DNA from: Avimonoglobus sp965151315
Lineage (GTDB): Bacteria > Bacillota > Clostridia > UBA1381
DNA length: 14,680 nt
Direction: 5' to 3'
Assembly (NCBI GenBank): GCA_965151315.1
Contig: CBCTZG010000073.1
Location: 1-14,680, forward strand
A program made the position numbers and the translations under genes. The notes beneath the pieces were generated by a model. The model was not told the origin of the DNA and did no database searches. It saw nothing but the letters and a program-made list of their open reading frames with translations. This document shows positions 6,886 through 13,059 of this stretch, piece after piece; within the stretch, counting starts at the first letter, position 1, and each line of letters opens with the position of its first letter.

Positions 6886-7617
6886 CTATTTAGCGTTTTT
6901 CTTCAAATTATAGCAGGAATCGAAGGGGATTTTTGCCGGAATCCCGGCTTTTCTTGGGTATTGTTGGGGAGTTTGTCTTACTTTTTTTATAATAATAATT
7001 TTATGGGCCAGATCCGTGCCAGGGATCGCGGCCTGGAAGACAGATTCCAGCCTGCCGCCCAGAATCCGGATCGCCCGGTCTGCGGCCTGGAGCTCTTCGT
7101 CAGCCTGAGGCCCTTTTAGCGCCAGGAAATATCCGCCCACCTTCAAAAAGGGGATGCATAGCTCAGAAAGTACAGTCAGATTAGCCACGGCCCGGGAAAC
7201 CACTGTATCAAACTGGGGACCCAGGCGCCGGGCGCCGTCCTCCGCCCGGGCGTGAACAAACGTCACGTCGGGGATGTCCAGAGCCTGGCAGACCATTTCT
7301 AAAAACCGGAGCCGCTTTTGCAGGGAATCCAGCAGGGTAAGCTGAAGCTCGGGCTGGGCAATTTTTAAAACCAGGCCGGGGAAGCCCGCCCCGGTGCCTA
7401 CATCAATGACTTTGCCCCGGACCTTGCCGGTGCACAGGGCGGTGAGGCTGTCTAAAAAATGCTTCGTAGCGATTCCCGCATCGTCCGTAATGGCCGTTAA
7501 ATTCATTTTTTCATTCCATTCCTGGAGGAGCTTCGCATAGCCGCGAAGGGCGCTGATCTGCCCGGCCTCCAGGGGGACGCCTAAGGCCTGGCTGCCCGCT
7601 TGCAGTATTGTTTCCAT
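6886..7617 (-). CDS. rsmG: 16S rRNA (guanine-N7) methyltransferase RsmG
   Basis: RsmG (GidB) methylates N7 of G527 (E. coli numbering) in 16S rRNA using S-adenosylmethionine; loss of it gives low-level streptomycin resistance in several bacteria. In the 243-residue protein the SAM loop is VIDVGTGAGFPGL (70-82), preceded by the typical WNEKMNLTAI and KHFLDSL blocks. VSRAVANL lies at 140-147 and the family tail YPRKAGIPAKIPF near 220-232. The frame is open upstream to 7695, but the ATG at 7617 has AAAGGAA at a good distance and gives the normal length (about 240). The stop lies about 55 bases before the noc promoter, with no terminator clearly between, so some read-through into noc is likely. 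Confidence 0.95.
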   Translation of the reverse strand: METILQAGSQALGVPLEAGQISALRGYAKLLQEWNEKMNLTAITDDAGIATKHFLDSLTALCTGKVRGKVIDVGTGAGFPGLVLKIAQPELQLTLLDSLQKRLRFLEMVCQALDIPDVTFVHARAEDGARRLGPQFDTVVSRAVANLTVLSELCIPFLKVGGYFLALKGPQADEELQAADRAIRILGGRLESVFQAAIPGTDLAHKIIIIKKVRQTPQQYPRKAGIPAKIPFDSCYNLKKNAK

Positions 7618-7647
7618 AGCTTGGTTCCTTTCCATTATATTGTTCAT

Positions 7648-7676
7648 ATTATACCGCAAATTTTCCTGCCGCGCAA
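7648..7676 (-). promoter_or_regulatory. Promoter for rsmG
   Basis: On the minus strand there is TTGCGC (7671-7676), a 17-base spacer and a perfect TATAAT (7648-7653). The start point would be near 7641, about 25 bases before the rsmG ATG. Confidence 0.6.
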
Positions 7677-7682
7677 TAAAAC

Positions 7683-7711
7683 TTGCAAAAAACATAAAAA
7701 TAAGGTAAAAT
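7683..7711 (+). promoter_or_regulatory. Possible promoter for holB
   Basis: TTGCAA (7683-7688), a 17-base spacer and TAAAAT (7706-7711). It would start near 7718, leaving a leader of only about 12 bases with the ribosome site at its very 5' end, so this call is weak. The sequence is A-rich and could hold a better start that I cannot resolve. Confidence 0.35.
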
Positions 7712-7729
7712 AAGAAAGAGGTGGATACA

Positions 7730-8719
7730 ATGTACGGGTTTGAAATATTTCATGAAGGGCTGATGCGTTCGCTGCTCCAGGACGTGCGCCAGGATACCTG
7801 CGGCCATGCCTATCTTTTCGCTGGGGAACGCGGTCTGGGGCGGCATTCCGCCGCTGGGCTCCTGGCCATGGCTATGGCCTGCCGCACCCGGGAGACGGCG
7901 CCCTGCGGCGCCTGCGATGCTTGCATACAAGCGAAGGGCGGATCGAATCCGGATATTATCCATATAGATGCCGGAGAGAAGAAAAGCCTGGGTGTAGAGG
8001 TGATCCGGGAATTGGCCAAGGACGCATATGTGAAGCCCTTTGCCGCGGCGAAAAAGGTTTATATCCTGAACGACGCGGACAGTATGACGGAGCAGGCCCA
8101 GAACGCTTTTTTAAAGCTGCTGGAGGAGCCGCCGGCTTACGCGGTGTTTATTCTGGTGGCAGAAAACGCCGACGGACTTTTGCAGACCATCCGTTCCCGG
8201 TGTATGCTGGTGCAGTTCACCCCGGTGCCGGAAAAAACAGTGGAAGCGTACATCCGCCGGAAATATCCGGAAGAAACGGAGCGGACTGGCTTTCTCGTCC
8301 GCTATGCGAAGGGGATCCCCGGGGCGGTAGACCAAGCGGTGGATATGCCGGAATTTGAAGCGCTGCGCCAAGCCGCCGCGCAAAAGCTGCATGCGCTGCT
8401 TTCCAGCCGGAGCCTGTCCGCCTATGCGGTCAGCGATTTTTTGGAGGAGCATAAGGAAGACGCGGAACTGGTTTTCGATTTTTGGATTGATTTCCTCCGG
8501 GATGCCATGGTGCTTCAGCAGGACGCGCTGTCACTGGTGATCAACCAGGATTTGCATGAAACAATCAAAAAAGTTGCAGATTCTAATGAAGAAAAAAAGT
8601 TAATTTTTGCATTAGAACAAGTGATTCGGGGAAAATGGATGGTAAGGCGATTTGTAAAATTGCAAGCTGTTGCTTTAGATATGTCATTTTCGATAAAAAA
8701 AGCGCTGTATTCTAAGTAA
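7730..8719 (+). CDS. holB: DNA polymerase III subunit delta'
   Basis: Delta' is the rigid stator of the clamp loader that places the beta clamp on primed DNA. The 329-residue protein has the AAA+ clamp-loader layout. HAYLFAGERGLGR holds a degenerate P-loop with Arg38 in place of the catalytic Lys, which fits a subunit that need not hydrolyse ATP. A zinc finger is formed by Cys51, Cys59, Cys62 and Cys65 (CGACDAC), followed by NAFLKLLEEPP and the SRC motif (156-158). GTG 7721 is in frame, but GAGGTGG sits at the right distance for ATG 7730. The last ~50 codons are markedly more AT-rich than the rest of the gene. It diverges from rsmG. Confidence 0.92.
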   Translation: MYGFEIFHEGLMRSLLQDVRQDTCGHAYLFAGERGLGRHSAAGLLAMAMACRTRETAPCGACDACIQAKGGSNPDIIHIDAGEKKSLGVEVIRELAKDAYVKPFAAAKKVYILNDADSMTEQAQNAFLKLLEEPPAYAVFILVAENADGLLQTIRSRCMLVQFTPVPEKTVEAYIRRKYPEETERTGFLVRYAKGIPGAVDQAVDMPEFEALRQAAAQKLHALLSSRSLSAYAVSDFLEEHKEDAELVFDFWIDFLRDAMVLQQDALSLVINQDLHETIKKVADSNEEKKLIFALEQVIRGKWMVRRFVKLQAVALDMSFSIKKALYSK

Positions 8720-8737
8720 AATTTGCGGATTTTCTAA

Positions 8738-8766
8738 TTGTTTCCTAAGGAAAACTATGATATAAT
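8738..8766 (+). promoter_or_regulatory. Upstream promoter (P1) of the citrate synthase gene with a palindrome in its spacer
   Basis: TTGTTT (8738-8743), a 17-base spacer and TATAAT (8761-8766) with a TGA extension. The palindrome TTTCCTAAGGAAA (8741-8753) overlaps the -35 and spacer, a position typical of an operator, though I cannot name a regulator. It gives a leader of about 130 nt. Confidence 0.65.
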
Positions 8767-8830
8767 AAAAGGGACAGAAGAAAGAAAATCTTGTGGTTTT
8801 CATCATTATGTTTTTATTGTATCGGTGTAA

Positions 8831-8870
8831 AGCAAGGCGATAAGCGCCTTGCTATTATGATATAATAAAA
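8831..8870 (+). promoter_or_regulatory. Leader hairpin and second -10 box (P2) of citrate synthase
   Basis: AGCAAGGCG (8831-8839) pairs with CGCCTTGCT (8845-8853) on a 5-base loop. Right after it comes TATGATATAATAAAA (8856-8870), an exact copy of the P1 -10 region at 8756-8770, shifted by 100 bases. No good -35 is seen for P2, but the TG extension may suffice. The hairpin lacks a T tract, so termination there would be weak. Confidence 0.5.
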
Positions 8871-8902
8871 AGAAGAATAAAAGTGAAGTGGGGGATAGAT
8901 AG

Positions 8903-10267
8903 ATGACGAATGACCGGAACTATTCAGAAATTACACAGGAAATTTTGGATTTAACCAAAAAATGCGAACAAAATTCCCAAATTGATCCGGAGCTCTATAC
9001 AAAATATGAGGTGAAGCGGGGGCTGCGTTACCCCAGCGGCAAAGGGGTGCTGACTGGGCTGACGGAAATCGGCGAGGTTAAATCCTATACCATCGACGAT
9101 GGGGAAATGATCCCCTGCGAAGGGAAGCTGTATTACCGGGGCTATGATGTTGAGGCGCTGGTAGAGGGCTTTAACGCGGAAGAACGGTTTGGCTTTGAAG
9201 AGGTGGTGTATCTGCTGCTGTTCGGGGAACTGCCCGGGCCCGCGGAGCTGGATCGGTTTAAACGGATATTGGCCGATTATCGGACGCTGCCTACCAGTTT
9301 TGTCCGGGATATTATTATGAAAGCGCCTTCCCAGGATATGATGAATACCCTGGCCAGAAGTGTTCTGACAATGTACTCCTACGATGAAAAGCCAGACGAC
9401 ACCTCGGTGTCCAATGTGCTTCGGCAGTGTCTGCAGCTGATCTCGATTTTCCCGCTGCTGTCGGTATATGGCTACCAGGCCTGTAATCACTATCTGAACG
9501 GGCATAGCCTGTTTATCCACACACCGCCGCCGGAGCTGTCTACGGCGGAAACGATTTTGTATACGCTGCGGCCCAACCGGCAGTATTCCCCGCTGGAGGC
9601 AAAGATTCTGGATATTGCCCTGGTGGTGCACGCCGAGCACGGCGGCGGCAACAATTCGACCTTTACCACCCATGTGGTCTCTTCCTCCGGTACGGATACA
9701 TATTCTACCATAGCGGCGTCTCTGGGATCCCTAAAGGGGCCCCGGCACGGCGGTGCGAATAAAAAGGTCGCTATGATGTTTGAGGATATGAAGAAACAGA
9801 TCAAAAACTGGGGCGACGAGGGGGAAGTGACCGATTATTTAAACCGGGTGCTGAATAAGGAGGCCTTTGACCATACCGGCCTGATCTATGGGATGGGCCA
9901 CGCCGTATATACCCTCTCTGATCCCCGAACTACGATTTTGAAGGCGTTTGTCCAGCCGTTGGCAGAGGAAAAGGGGATGCTGGAGGAACTGAAGCTCTAT
10001 GAGATTGTGGAGCGGGTAGCGCCGTCGCTCCTGAGCCATAAGCGGCAGCGGGCCATCAGCGCGAATGTGGATTTTTACAGTGGGTTTATCTATCACATGC
10101 TGGGCCTGCCCATTGAACTGTATACCCCCATATTCGCCATCGCTCGGATCGCCGGGTGGAGCGCCCATCGGTTGGAGGATATTATTAACGCAGGCAAGAT
10201 TATCCGGCCGGCCTACAAGAATGTGGCAAAACATGCCAGGTATGTGAAGCTGACAGAGCGGAAATGA
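8903..10267 (+). CDS. Citrate synthase (Si type)
   Basis: Condenses acetyl-CoA and oxaloacetate to citrate, feeding the oxidative branch toward 2-oxoglutarate and glutamate. The 454-residue protein has the citrate-synthase fold signatures: HAEHGGGNNST from residue 243, GPRHGGAN, GMGHAVYTLSDPR with His333, VDFYSG with Asp390, and the C-terminal RPAYKN block. The N-terminal extension of about 40 residues and the length are common in Clostridia. 2-Methylcitrate synthase is a possible alternative, but no propionate-pathway (prp) genes are adjacent. The ATG follows a GGGGGA ribosome site. A small kinase-like gene follows after 19 bases and shares the terminator. Confidence 0.93.
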   Translation: MTNDRNYSEITQEILDLTKKCEQNSQIDPELYTKYEVKRGLRYPSGKGVLTGLTEIGEVKSYTIDDGEMIPCEGKLYYRGYDVEALVEGFNAEERFGFEEVVYLLLFGELPGPAELDRFKRILADYRTLPTSFVRDIIMKAPSQDMMNTLARSVLTMYSYDEKPDDTSVSNVLRQCLQLISIFPLLSVYGYQACNHYLNGHSLFIHTPPPELSTAETILYTLRPNRQYSPLEAKILDIALVVHAEHGGGNNSTFTTHVVSSSGTDTYSTIAASLGSLKGPRHGGANKKVAMMFEDMKKQIKNWGDEGEVTDYLNRVLNKEAFDHTGLIYGMGHAVYTLSDPRTTILKAFVQPLAEEKGMLEELKLYEIVERVAPSLLSHKRQRAISANVDFYSGFIYHMLGLPIELYTPIFAIARIAGWSAHRLEDIINAGKIIRPAYKNVAKHARYVKLTERK

Positions 10268-10286
10268 TTTTTGGGGAGGGAAATCT

Positions 10287-10799
10287 ATGGTGATTTTGAT
10301 CGGCGGCTGCTCCCATACAGGGAAAACCCTGCTGGCCCAGCGGCTTTTGGAAAAATATCATTTTCCCTATTTATCCATTGATCACCTGAAAATGGGGTTG
10401 ATTCGCAGCGGCATGCTGGATTTGACACCTGAGGAGGACGACCGGCTGACAGAGCAGCTGTGGCCGGTGATCCGGGAGATGGTAAAAACAGCGGTGGAAA
10501 ACGGCCAGAATCTAATCGTAGAGGGATGCTATATCCCATTCGACTGGAAACAAAGCTTTGACATGTCCTATTTAGAGCATATCCGCTATGTGTGCCTGGT
10601 GATGACGGAAAAATATATTGACGGGCACTTTGCGGATATTCTGAAATATGCGAACATCATTGAGCGGCGGCTAGATGACGGGTACTGTACCAAGCCGCTG
10701 CTGCGGATGGAAAATGCCCGGAATTTGCGGGCGTGCCAGGAAAACCAATGCGAATACATTTTGATCGACGACGTATATTCCGTCGATATTGTCGTATAA
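10287..10799 (+). CDS. Small P-loop kinase-like protein
   Basis: A 170-residue nucleoside-kinase-like protein with Walker A GGCSHTGKT at residues 6-14. A DHLKMGLIR segment follows, where small kinases bind their acceptor, then LIVEGCYIP and a helical lid-like region with IERRLDDGY. It resembles uncharacterised adenylate-kinase-like or 2-phosphoglycerate-kinase-like AAA_33 proteins; the substrate is not evident. GGGGAGGG lies just upstream of the ATG and the gene is 19 bases after citrate synthase, so it is probably co-transcribed. It ends inside the left arm of a strong terminator. Confidence 0.82.
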   Translation: MVILIGGCSHTGKTLLAQRLLEKYHFPYLSIDHLKMGLIRSGMLDLTPEEDDRLTEQLWPVIREMVKTAVENGQNLIVEGCYIPFDWKQSFDMSYLEHIRYVCLVMTEKYIDGHFADILKYANIIERRLDDGYCTKPLLRMENARNLRACQENQCEYILIDDVYSVDIVV

Positions 10800-10831
10800 A
10801 CAGGCCAGCCTTGTACGGCTGGCCTGTTTTT
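10798..10831. terminator. Intrinsic terminator after the kinase-like gene
   Basis: A 13-bp perfect stem, AAACAGGCCAGCC with GGCTGGCCTGTTT, on the loop TTGTAC, then a T run. The left arm overlaps the TAA stop. It could also end minus-strand transcription of the cotJC remnant, whose stop is at 10850. Confidence 0.92.
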
Positions 10832-10849
10832 GATCGTTGGTATGCCGGA

Positions 10850-11260
10850 TTAACCTTTTTTCATACCCGTAAAGAATTTATTTTTGCACTGCATCTTGGC
10901 CTGGAGCTCGTTTAATGCTTCACCAAACCGCTGGAAATGTACAACCTCACGCTGCCGGAGGAACTTAATTACCTCGTTCACATCCGGATCGTCAGACAGG
11001 CGGAGGATGTTGTCATACACAGCACGGGCCTTTTGTTCCGCAGCCAGATCCTCATATAGGTTTGTCAGGGGATCGCCGGTTACAGCGATGCTGGCCGCCG
11101 TAAAGGGAGAGCCTTGCGCGCTTTGGGGGAATACTGACGCGCCGTTGTCCGCGTAATATTCCGCGCTGTGGGGGAGCCAATCCTTGCCGGTGGTTCCTTT
11201 GGACAGCTGGGCGACTAATGTACCGACCATTTCTAAGTGTCCGAGCTCTTCCGTGCCTAC
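10850..11260 (-). pseudogene. cotJC: CotJC / manganese catalase-like spore protein, N-terminus missing
   Basis: The frame encodes the C-terminal two-thirds of a CotJC-type protein, a spore-coat relative of dimanganese catalase. Visible blocks are GTEELGHLEMVGTLV, PFTAASIAVTGDP, EDLAAEQKARAVY and REVVHFQRFGEAL. These include the Glu and His metal ligands of the later helices; the first-helix Glu of the family would lie in the lost part. Full CotJC is about 190 residues; here about 136 codons remain. The open frame continues upstream of the first ATG (11230) as far as GTEE, then hits TAG and TAA within three codons (about 11261-11269), in AT-rich DNA. There is no ribosome site at 11230. It is therefore a broken or split gene, and its missing half should lie at higher coordinates if an insertion caused this. 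Confidence 0.88.
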
Positions 11261-11290
11261 CTATTATCCAAAATAGGTACTCCGTTTTGG
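11258..11290. other. Junction of core chromosome with AT-rich insert; candidate attachment site
   Basis: CotJC homology stops at about 11258-11261. Exactly here lie two overlapping dyads: TACCTATT (11258-11265) with AATAGGTA (11272-11279), and CCAAAA (11268-11273) with TTTTGG (11285-11290) around an 11-base centre. Paired arms around a short centre are typical of tyrosine recombinase crossover sites. The partner junction is not in the window, so a direct repeat cannot be tested. Confidence 0.4.
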
Positions 11291-11389
11291 AAAGCCTAAA
11301 TACTGCACGGATGGGGCAGTTTGATAAGGATTTATATAGCAATGTACTGGTTACGGTTTTTATCCCCGTATGGAATTAAATATATAAAT

Positions 11390-11428
11390 AAAAAGGATTG
11401 CTACTCAATACGAATAGCAATCCTTTTT
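11390..11428. terminator. Bidirectional terminator after the 128-residue orphan
   Basis: A 14-bp perfect stem, AAAAAGGATTGCTA with TAGCAATCCTTTTT, on an 11-base loop. It lies about 20 bases past the stop of the minus-strand gene at 11449 and shields the junction region. The rest of 11291-11389 shows no gene. Confidence 0.9.
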
Positions 11429-11448
11429 GTTATGTATGCCAGATACTT

Positions 11449-11835
11449 TTATAATACTTCCATCAATATCTTTTTAATATCCCCTTTCCGATTGCTGATG
11501 ATGAAATCCACAACCTTCTCTTTATCGGTCTTATCGGCAATCATCTTCTGTACGGCTTCAATATTCGCCCTTAGCCTGTTTTCACTCTTGGTTTGAATGG
11601 TATAATTGGGGAATACGGTTTGAATGAGGGTTACGGCCTTTGTCCGCAATTCAGGCGGCAGATATTTCGCCGTAGAAATAAAAACATCGGGATACTGCTT
11701 GAATAATATATCCCAATTCTTTGGATTGTCCTTGTGCTTTTTGAGGGCTTCTATCATCTGTGTATTGGTTACACCCCGTTTGCCTTCCTCAATCAGCTTG
11801 TCCGTTGTGGTCTGGTTTACCTTCTCTTTTGTCAT
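11449..11835 (-). CDS. Orphan basic helical protein, unknown function
   Basis: A 128-residue protein that I do not recognise. It is rich in Lys, predicted mostly helical, with no membrane segment, signal peptide or Cys pair. The stretch around TNTQMIEALKKHKDNPKNWDIL could hold a helix-turn-helix-like fold, but this is not a motif match. AAAGGAG lies about 10 bases before the ATG. It has its own promoter and terminator, and its promoter mirrors that of the recombinase operon across a symmetrical control region. That setting suggests a regulator or accessory factor of the recombinase, by inference only. Confidence 0.75.
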   Translation of the reverse strand: MTKEKVNQTTTDKLIEEGKRGVTNTQMIEALKKHKDNPKNWDILFKQYPDVFISTAKYLPPELRTKAVTLIQTVFPNYTIQTKSENRLRANIEAVQKMIADKTDKEKVVDFIISNRKGDIKKILMEVL

Positions 11836-11875
11836 GGTCTTTGAACTCCTTTCAATTTGTTGTTTCCGATTTATT

Positions 11876-11904
11876 ATAATATACAGTTTGCCTACAAATG
11901 TACA
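11876..11904 (-). promoter_or_regulatory. Divergent promoter, leftward
   Basis: On the minus strand there is TGTACA (11899-11904), a 17-base spacer and TATTAT (11876-11881). The -35 lies inside the left copy of the 23-bp inverted repeat, and the spacer begins TTTGTA exactly as in the rightward promoter. The -10 ends about 40 bases before the ATG at 11835. Confidence 0.6.
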
Positions 11905-11951
11905 CCGTTTTTTTAGCAGAAAAGGTGTTTTCCATGTCAGATTTCCACATG

Positions 11952-11980
11952 AATGTTACCTTTTATTCAAAGGTAACATT
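11952..11980. repeat. Palindrome IR1
   Basis: AATGTTACCTTT (11952-11963) and its perfect reverse complement AAAGGTAACATT (11969-11980) around TATTC. No T tract follows on the plus strand. It lies 36 bases inside the left framing repeat. Likely a protein-binding site rather than a terminator. Confidence 0.8.
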
Positions 11981-12058
11981 GCGCAAATCTGCCTGAATCC
12001 TTACGGGACAACACTTGCAGGCTTTTCTTATCAGAAAACTGAATATTTTTCATTTTTG

Positions 12059-12105
12059 AATGTTACCTTTTTAGCTTGAAATGGCTCAAAGGTAACATTT
12101 TTTGG
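12059..12105. repeat. Palindrome IR2, with a T run
   Basis: The same 12-mer pair as IR1 (AATGTTACCTTT 12059-12070, AAAGGTAACATT 12088-12099) around a 17-base loop. T bases continue to 12103, so on the plus strand it could also terminate transcription. It lies 31 bases inside the right framing repeat, nearly mirroring IR1. Confidence 0.8.
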
Positions 12106-12141
12106 GTTCTAAGTTTTTTCTGTATCATTGTAAAAAAACCG

Positions 12142-12170
12142 TGTACATTTGTAAAGAACTGGTTTATAAT
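12142..12170 (+). promoter_or_regulatory. Divergent promoter, rightward, for the recombinase operon
   Basis: TGTACA (12142-12147), a 17-base spacer starting TTTGTA, and TATAAT (12165-12170). The -35 lies in the right framing repeat. The predicted start is near 12177, about 30 bases before the TTG start of the first gene. Confidence 0.7.
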
Positions 12171-12206
12171 TATATCCAGATATTACCAATATAGGAGTGA
12201 GTAACA

Positions 12207-12392
12207 TTGAAACTGAAAGAGCGCAAACTCTGGGATTTGTCCGGTGATATTGGCGTACAAATCGGGTTGAACTTAAAAGACCTCGGTATTTTACCGGAGT
12301 GTTTCGCAGTATACGGGATAGATTTTGGACAGGAACTTATTTACAACGTAATGAAAGAAATTATCGCAGGGAGTGTTACAAATGAAGACTAA
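12207..12392 (+). CDS. Small orphan protein coupled to the recombinase
   Basis: A 61-residue protein that I do not recognise. It starts with TTG, with AGGAG 8 bases upstream. The N-terminus is basic (MKLKERKLWDL), the middle hydrophobic (GVQIGLNL, ECFAVYGIDFGQELIYNVM) and the end acidic. It overlaps the recombinase gene by 11 bases, so translation is probably coupled. Small partners beside tyrosine recombinases are often directionality factors, but no such motif is visible here. Confidence 0.7.
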   Translation: MKLKERKLWDLSGDIGVQIGLNLKDLGILPECFAVYGIDFGQELIYNVMKEIIAGSVTNED

Positions 12393-12957
12393 TACAGAGG
12401 TAGAGCCGATCAAGGCAACAAAGGACATTAACAAAATCAAGCAGTATTTATACGGCAAGGATAACAAGCGGGATTACTGTATTTTTGTAGTCGGTATCAA
12501 TGTCGGATTACGGGCAGGCGATTTGTTATCACTAAAGATTGGTGATGTAACAGACGGCACAAAAATATTTGACGAGGTAACGCTCAAGGAGCAGAAAACA
12601 GGGAAAATAAAGACCTTTACCCTCAACAAGAGCGCAAAAGACGCAATCAAGGCATATCTGAAAGATTTAAATGGTTTTGACCTTAGTAACTATCTTTTTG
12701 CAAGCAGGAAAGGCGGCCATTTGGGAGTACGACCGCTTCATCACATTATCAAATCCACATTACGGGAGTTGAACATCAAAGGCAACTTCGGGACACATAC
12801 CTTGCGTAAGACCATGGCATACCATAGATATATGAATCACGTCCCCATTGAGACGCTTCAAAAAATGCTCAATCACTCCTCAAGTGCGATTACACTTAGA
12901 TATATCGGTATCACGAAAGAAGTGATTACAGACTGTTATAATGCAGTTAATTTATAA
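12382..12957 (+). CDS. Tyrosine recombinase, catalytic domain only
   Basis: A 191-residue site-specific recombinase. The active site is complete: Arg44 (GLRAGDLLSL), Lys72 (EQKTGK, beta-hairpin), His139 and Arg142 (THTLRKT), His165 (LNHSS) and the nucleophile Tyr174 (LRYIGI). The usual N-terminal core-binding/SAM-like and arm-binding domains of integrases are absent, so it is the size of FimB/FimE inversion recombinases rather than of phage integrases (350-400 residues). I chose the ATG at 12382 because AGGGAG lies 8 bases upstream; a GTG at 12373 would fall inside that site. It could move the element or invert a nearby segment. A terminator follows at once. Confidence 0.88.
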   Translation: MKTNTEVEPIKATKDINKIKQYLYGKDNKRDYCIFVVGINVGLRAGDLLSLKIGDVTDGTKIFDEVTLKEQKTGKIKTFTLNKSAKDAIKAYLKDLNGFDLSNYLFASRKGGHLGVRPLHHIIKSTLRELNIKGNFGTHTLRKTMAYHRYMNHVPIETLQKMLNHSSSAITLRYIGITKEVITDCYNAVNL

Positions 12958-12959
12958 AG

Positions 12960-12989
12960 AACAGGCAGTTTTAGCCTGTTTCTTTTTTT
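12960..12989 (+). terminator. Terminator of the recombinase operon
   Basis: AACAGGC (12960-12966) with GCCTGTT (12974-12980) on a 7-base loop, followed by TCTTTTTTT. It begins 2 bases after the recombinase stop. Confidence 0.9.
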
Positions 12990-12999
12990 ATAGGCAAGG

Positions 13000-13018
13000 A
13001 AGGAGGGTAAAAATGTAA
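13000..13018 (+). other. Strong ribosome site followed by ATG-TAA
   Basis: AAGGAGGG followed by TAAAA, then ATG (13013) and at once TAA (13016). After that stop the same frame stays open for 42 codons, to a TGA near 13150. It may be the relic of a small gene with a nonsense codon at position 2, or chance. The frame runs through the promoter and hairpin of the RNA candidate at 13060, which argues against a working protein. Confidence 0.3.
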
Positions 13019-13024
13019 AAGCTA

Positions 13025-13053
13025 TTGAAAAATTATCGGTTATGTGGTATAAT
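13025..13053 (+). promoter_or_regulatory. Strong promoter of the candidate non-coding RNA
   Basis: TTGAAA (13025-13030), a 17-base spacer and TATAAT (13048-13053) with a TGG extension; this is the best promoter match in the window. The predicted start is at about 13060, the first base of the long inverted repeat. Confidence 0.8.
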
Positions 13054-13059
13054 ATATGT

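Larger units (their letters stand above)
11893..12153. repeat. 23-bp inverted repeat pair framing the divergent control region
   Basis: The left copy (11893-11915) begins TACAAATGTACAC and ends GTTTTTTTA. The right copy (12131-12153) is its reverse complement, with 22 of 23 positions matching; the mismatch is C11906. Each copy carries the -35 box TGTACA of one divergent promoter and an A/T tract on its upstream side that could act as an UP element. The copies are separated by 215 bases that hold two palindromes and no gene. Confidence 0.85.

Noticed and set aside
7191..7200. CCCGGGAAAC as a Noc binding site inside rsmG
   Set aside because: Only half of the known ATTTCCCGGGAAAT palindrome is present, and such sequence is common in this GC-rich DNA.
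8951..9673. 240-codon minus-strand frame opposite citrate synthase
   Set aside because: Shadow frame in a clear citrate synthase gene.
11321..11596. Plus-strand frame with a hydrophobic product
   Set aside because: It runs through the bidirectional terminator at 11390-11428 and opposite the 128-residue gene; no ribosome site.
11952..12099. Four copies of a 12-mer as a CRISPR-like array
   Set aside because: The copies form two palindromes, not equally spaced direct repeats with spacers, and no cas gene is present.
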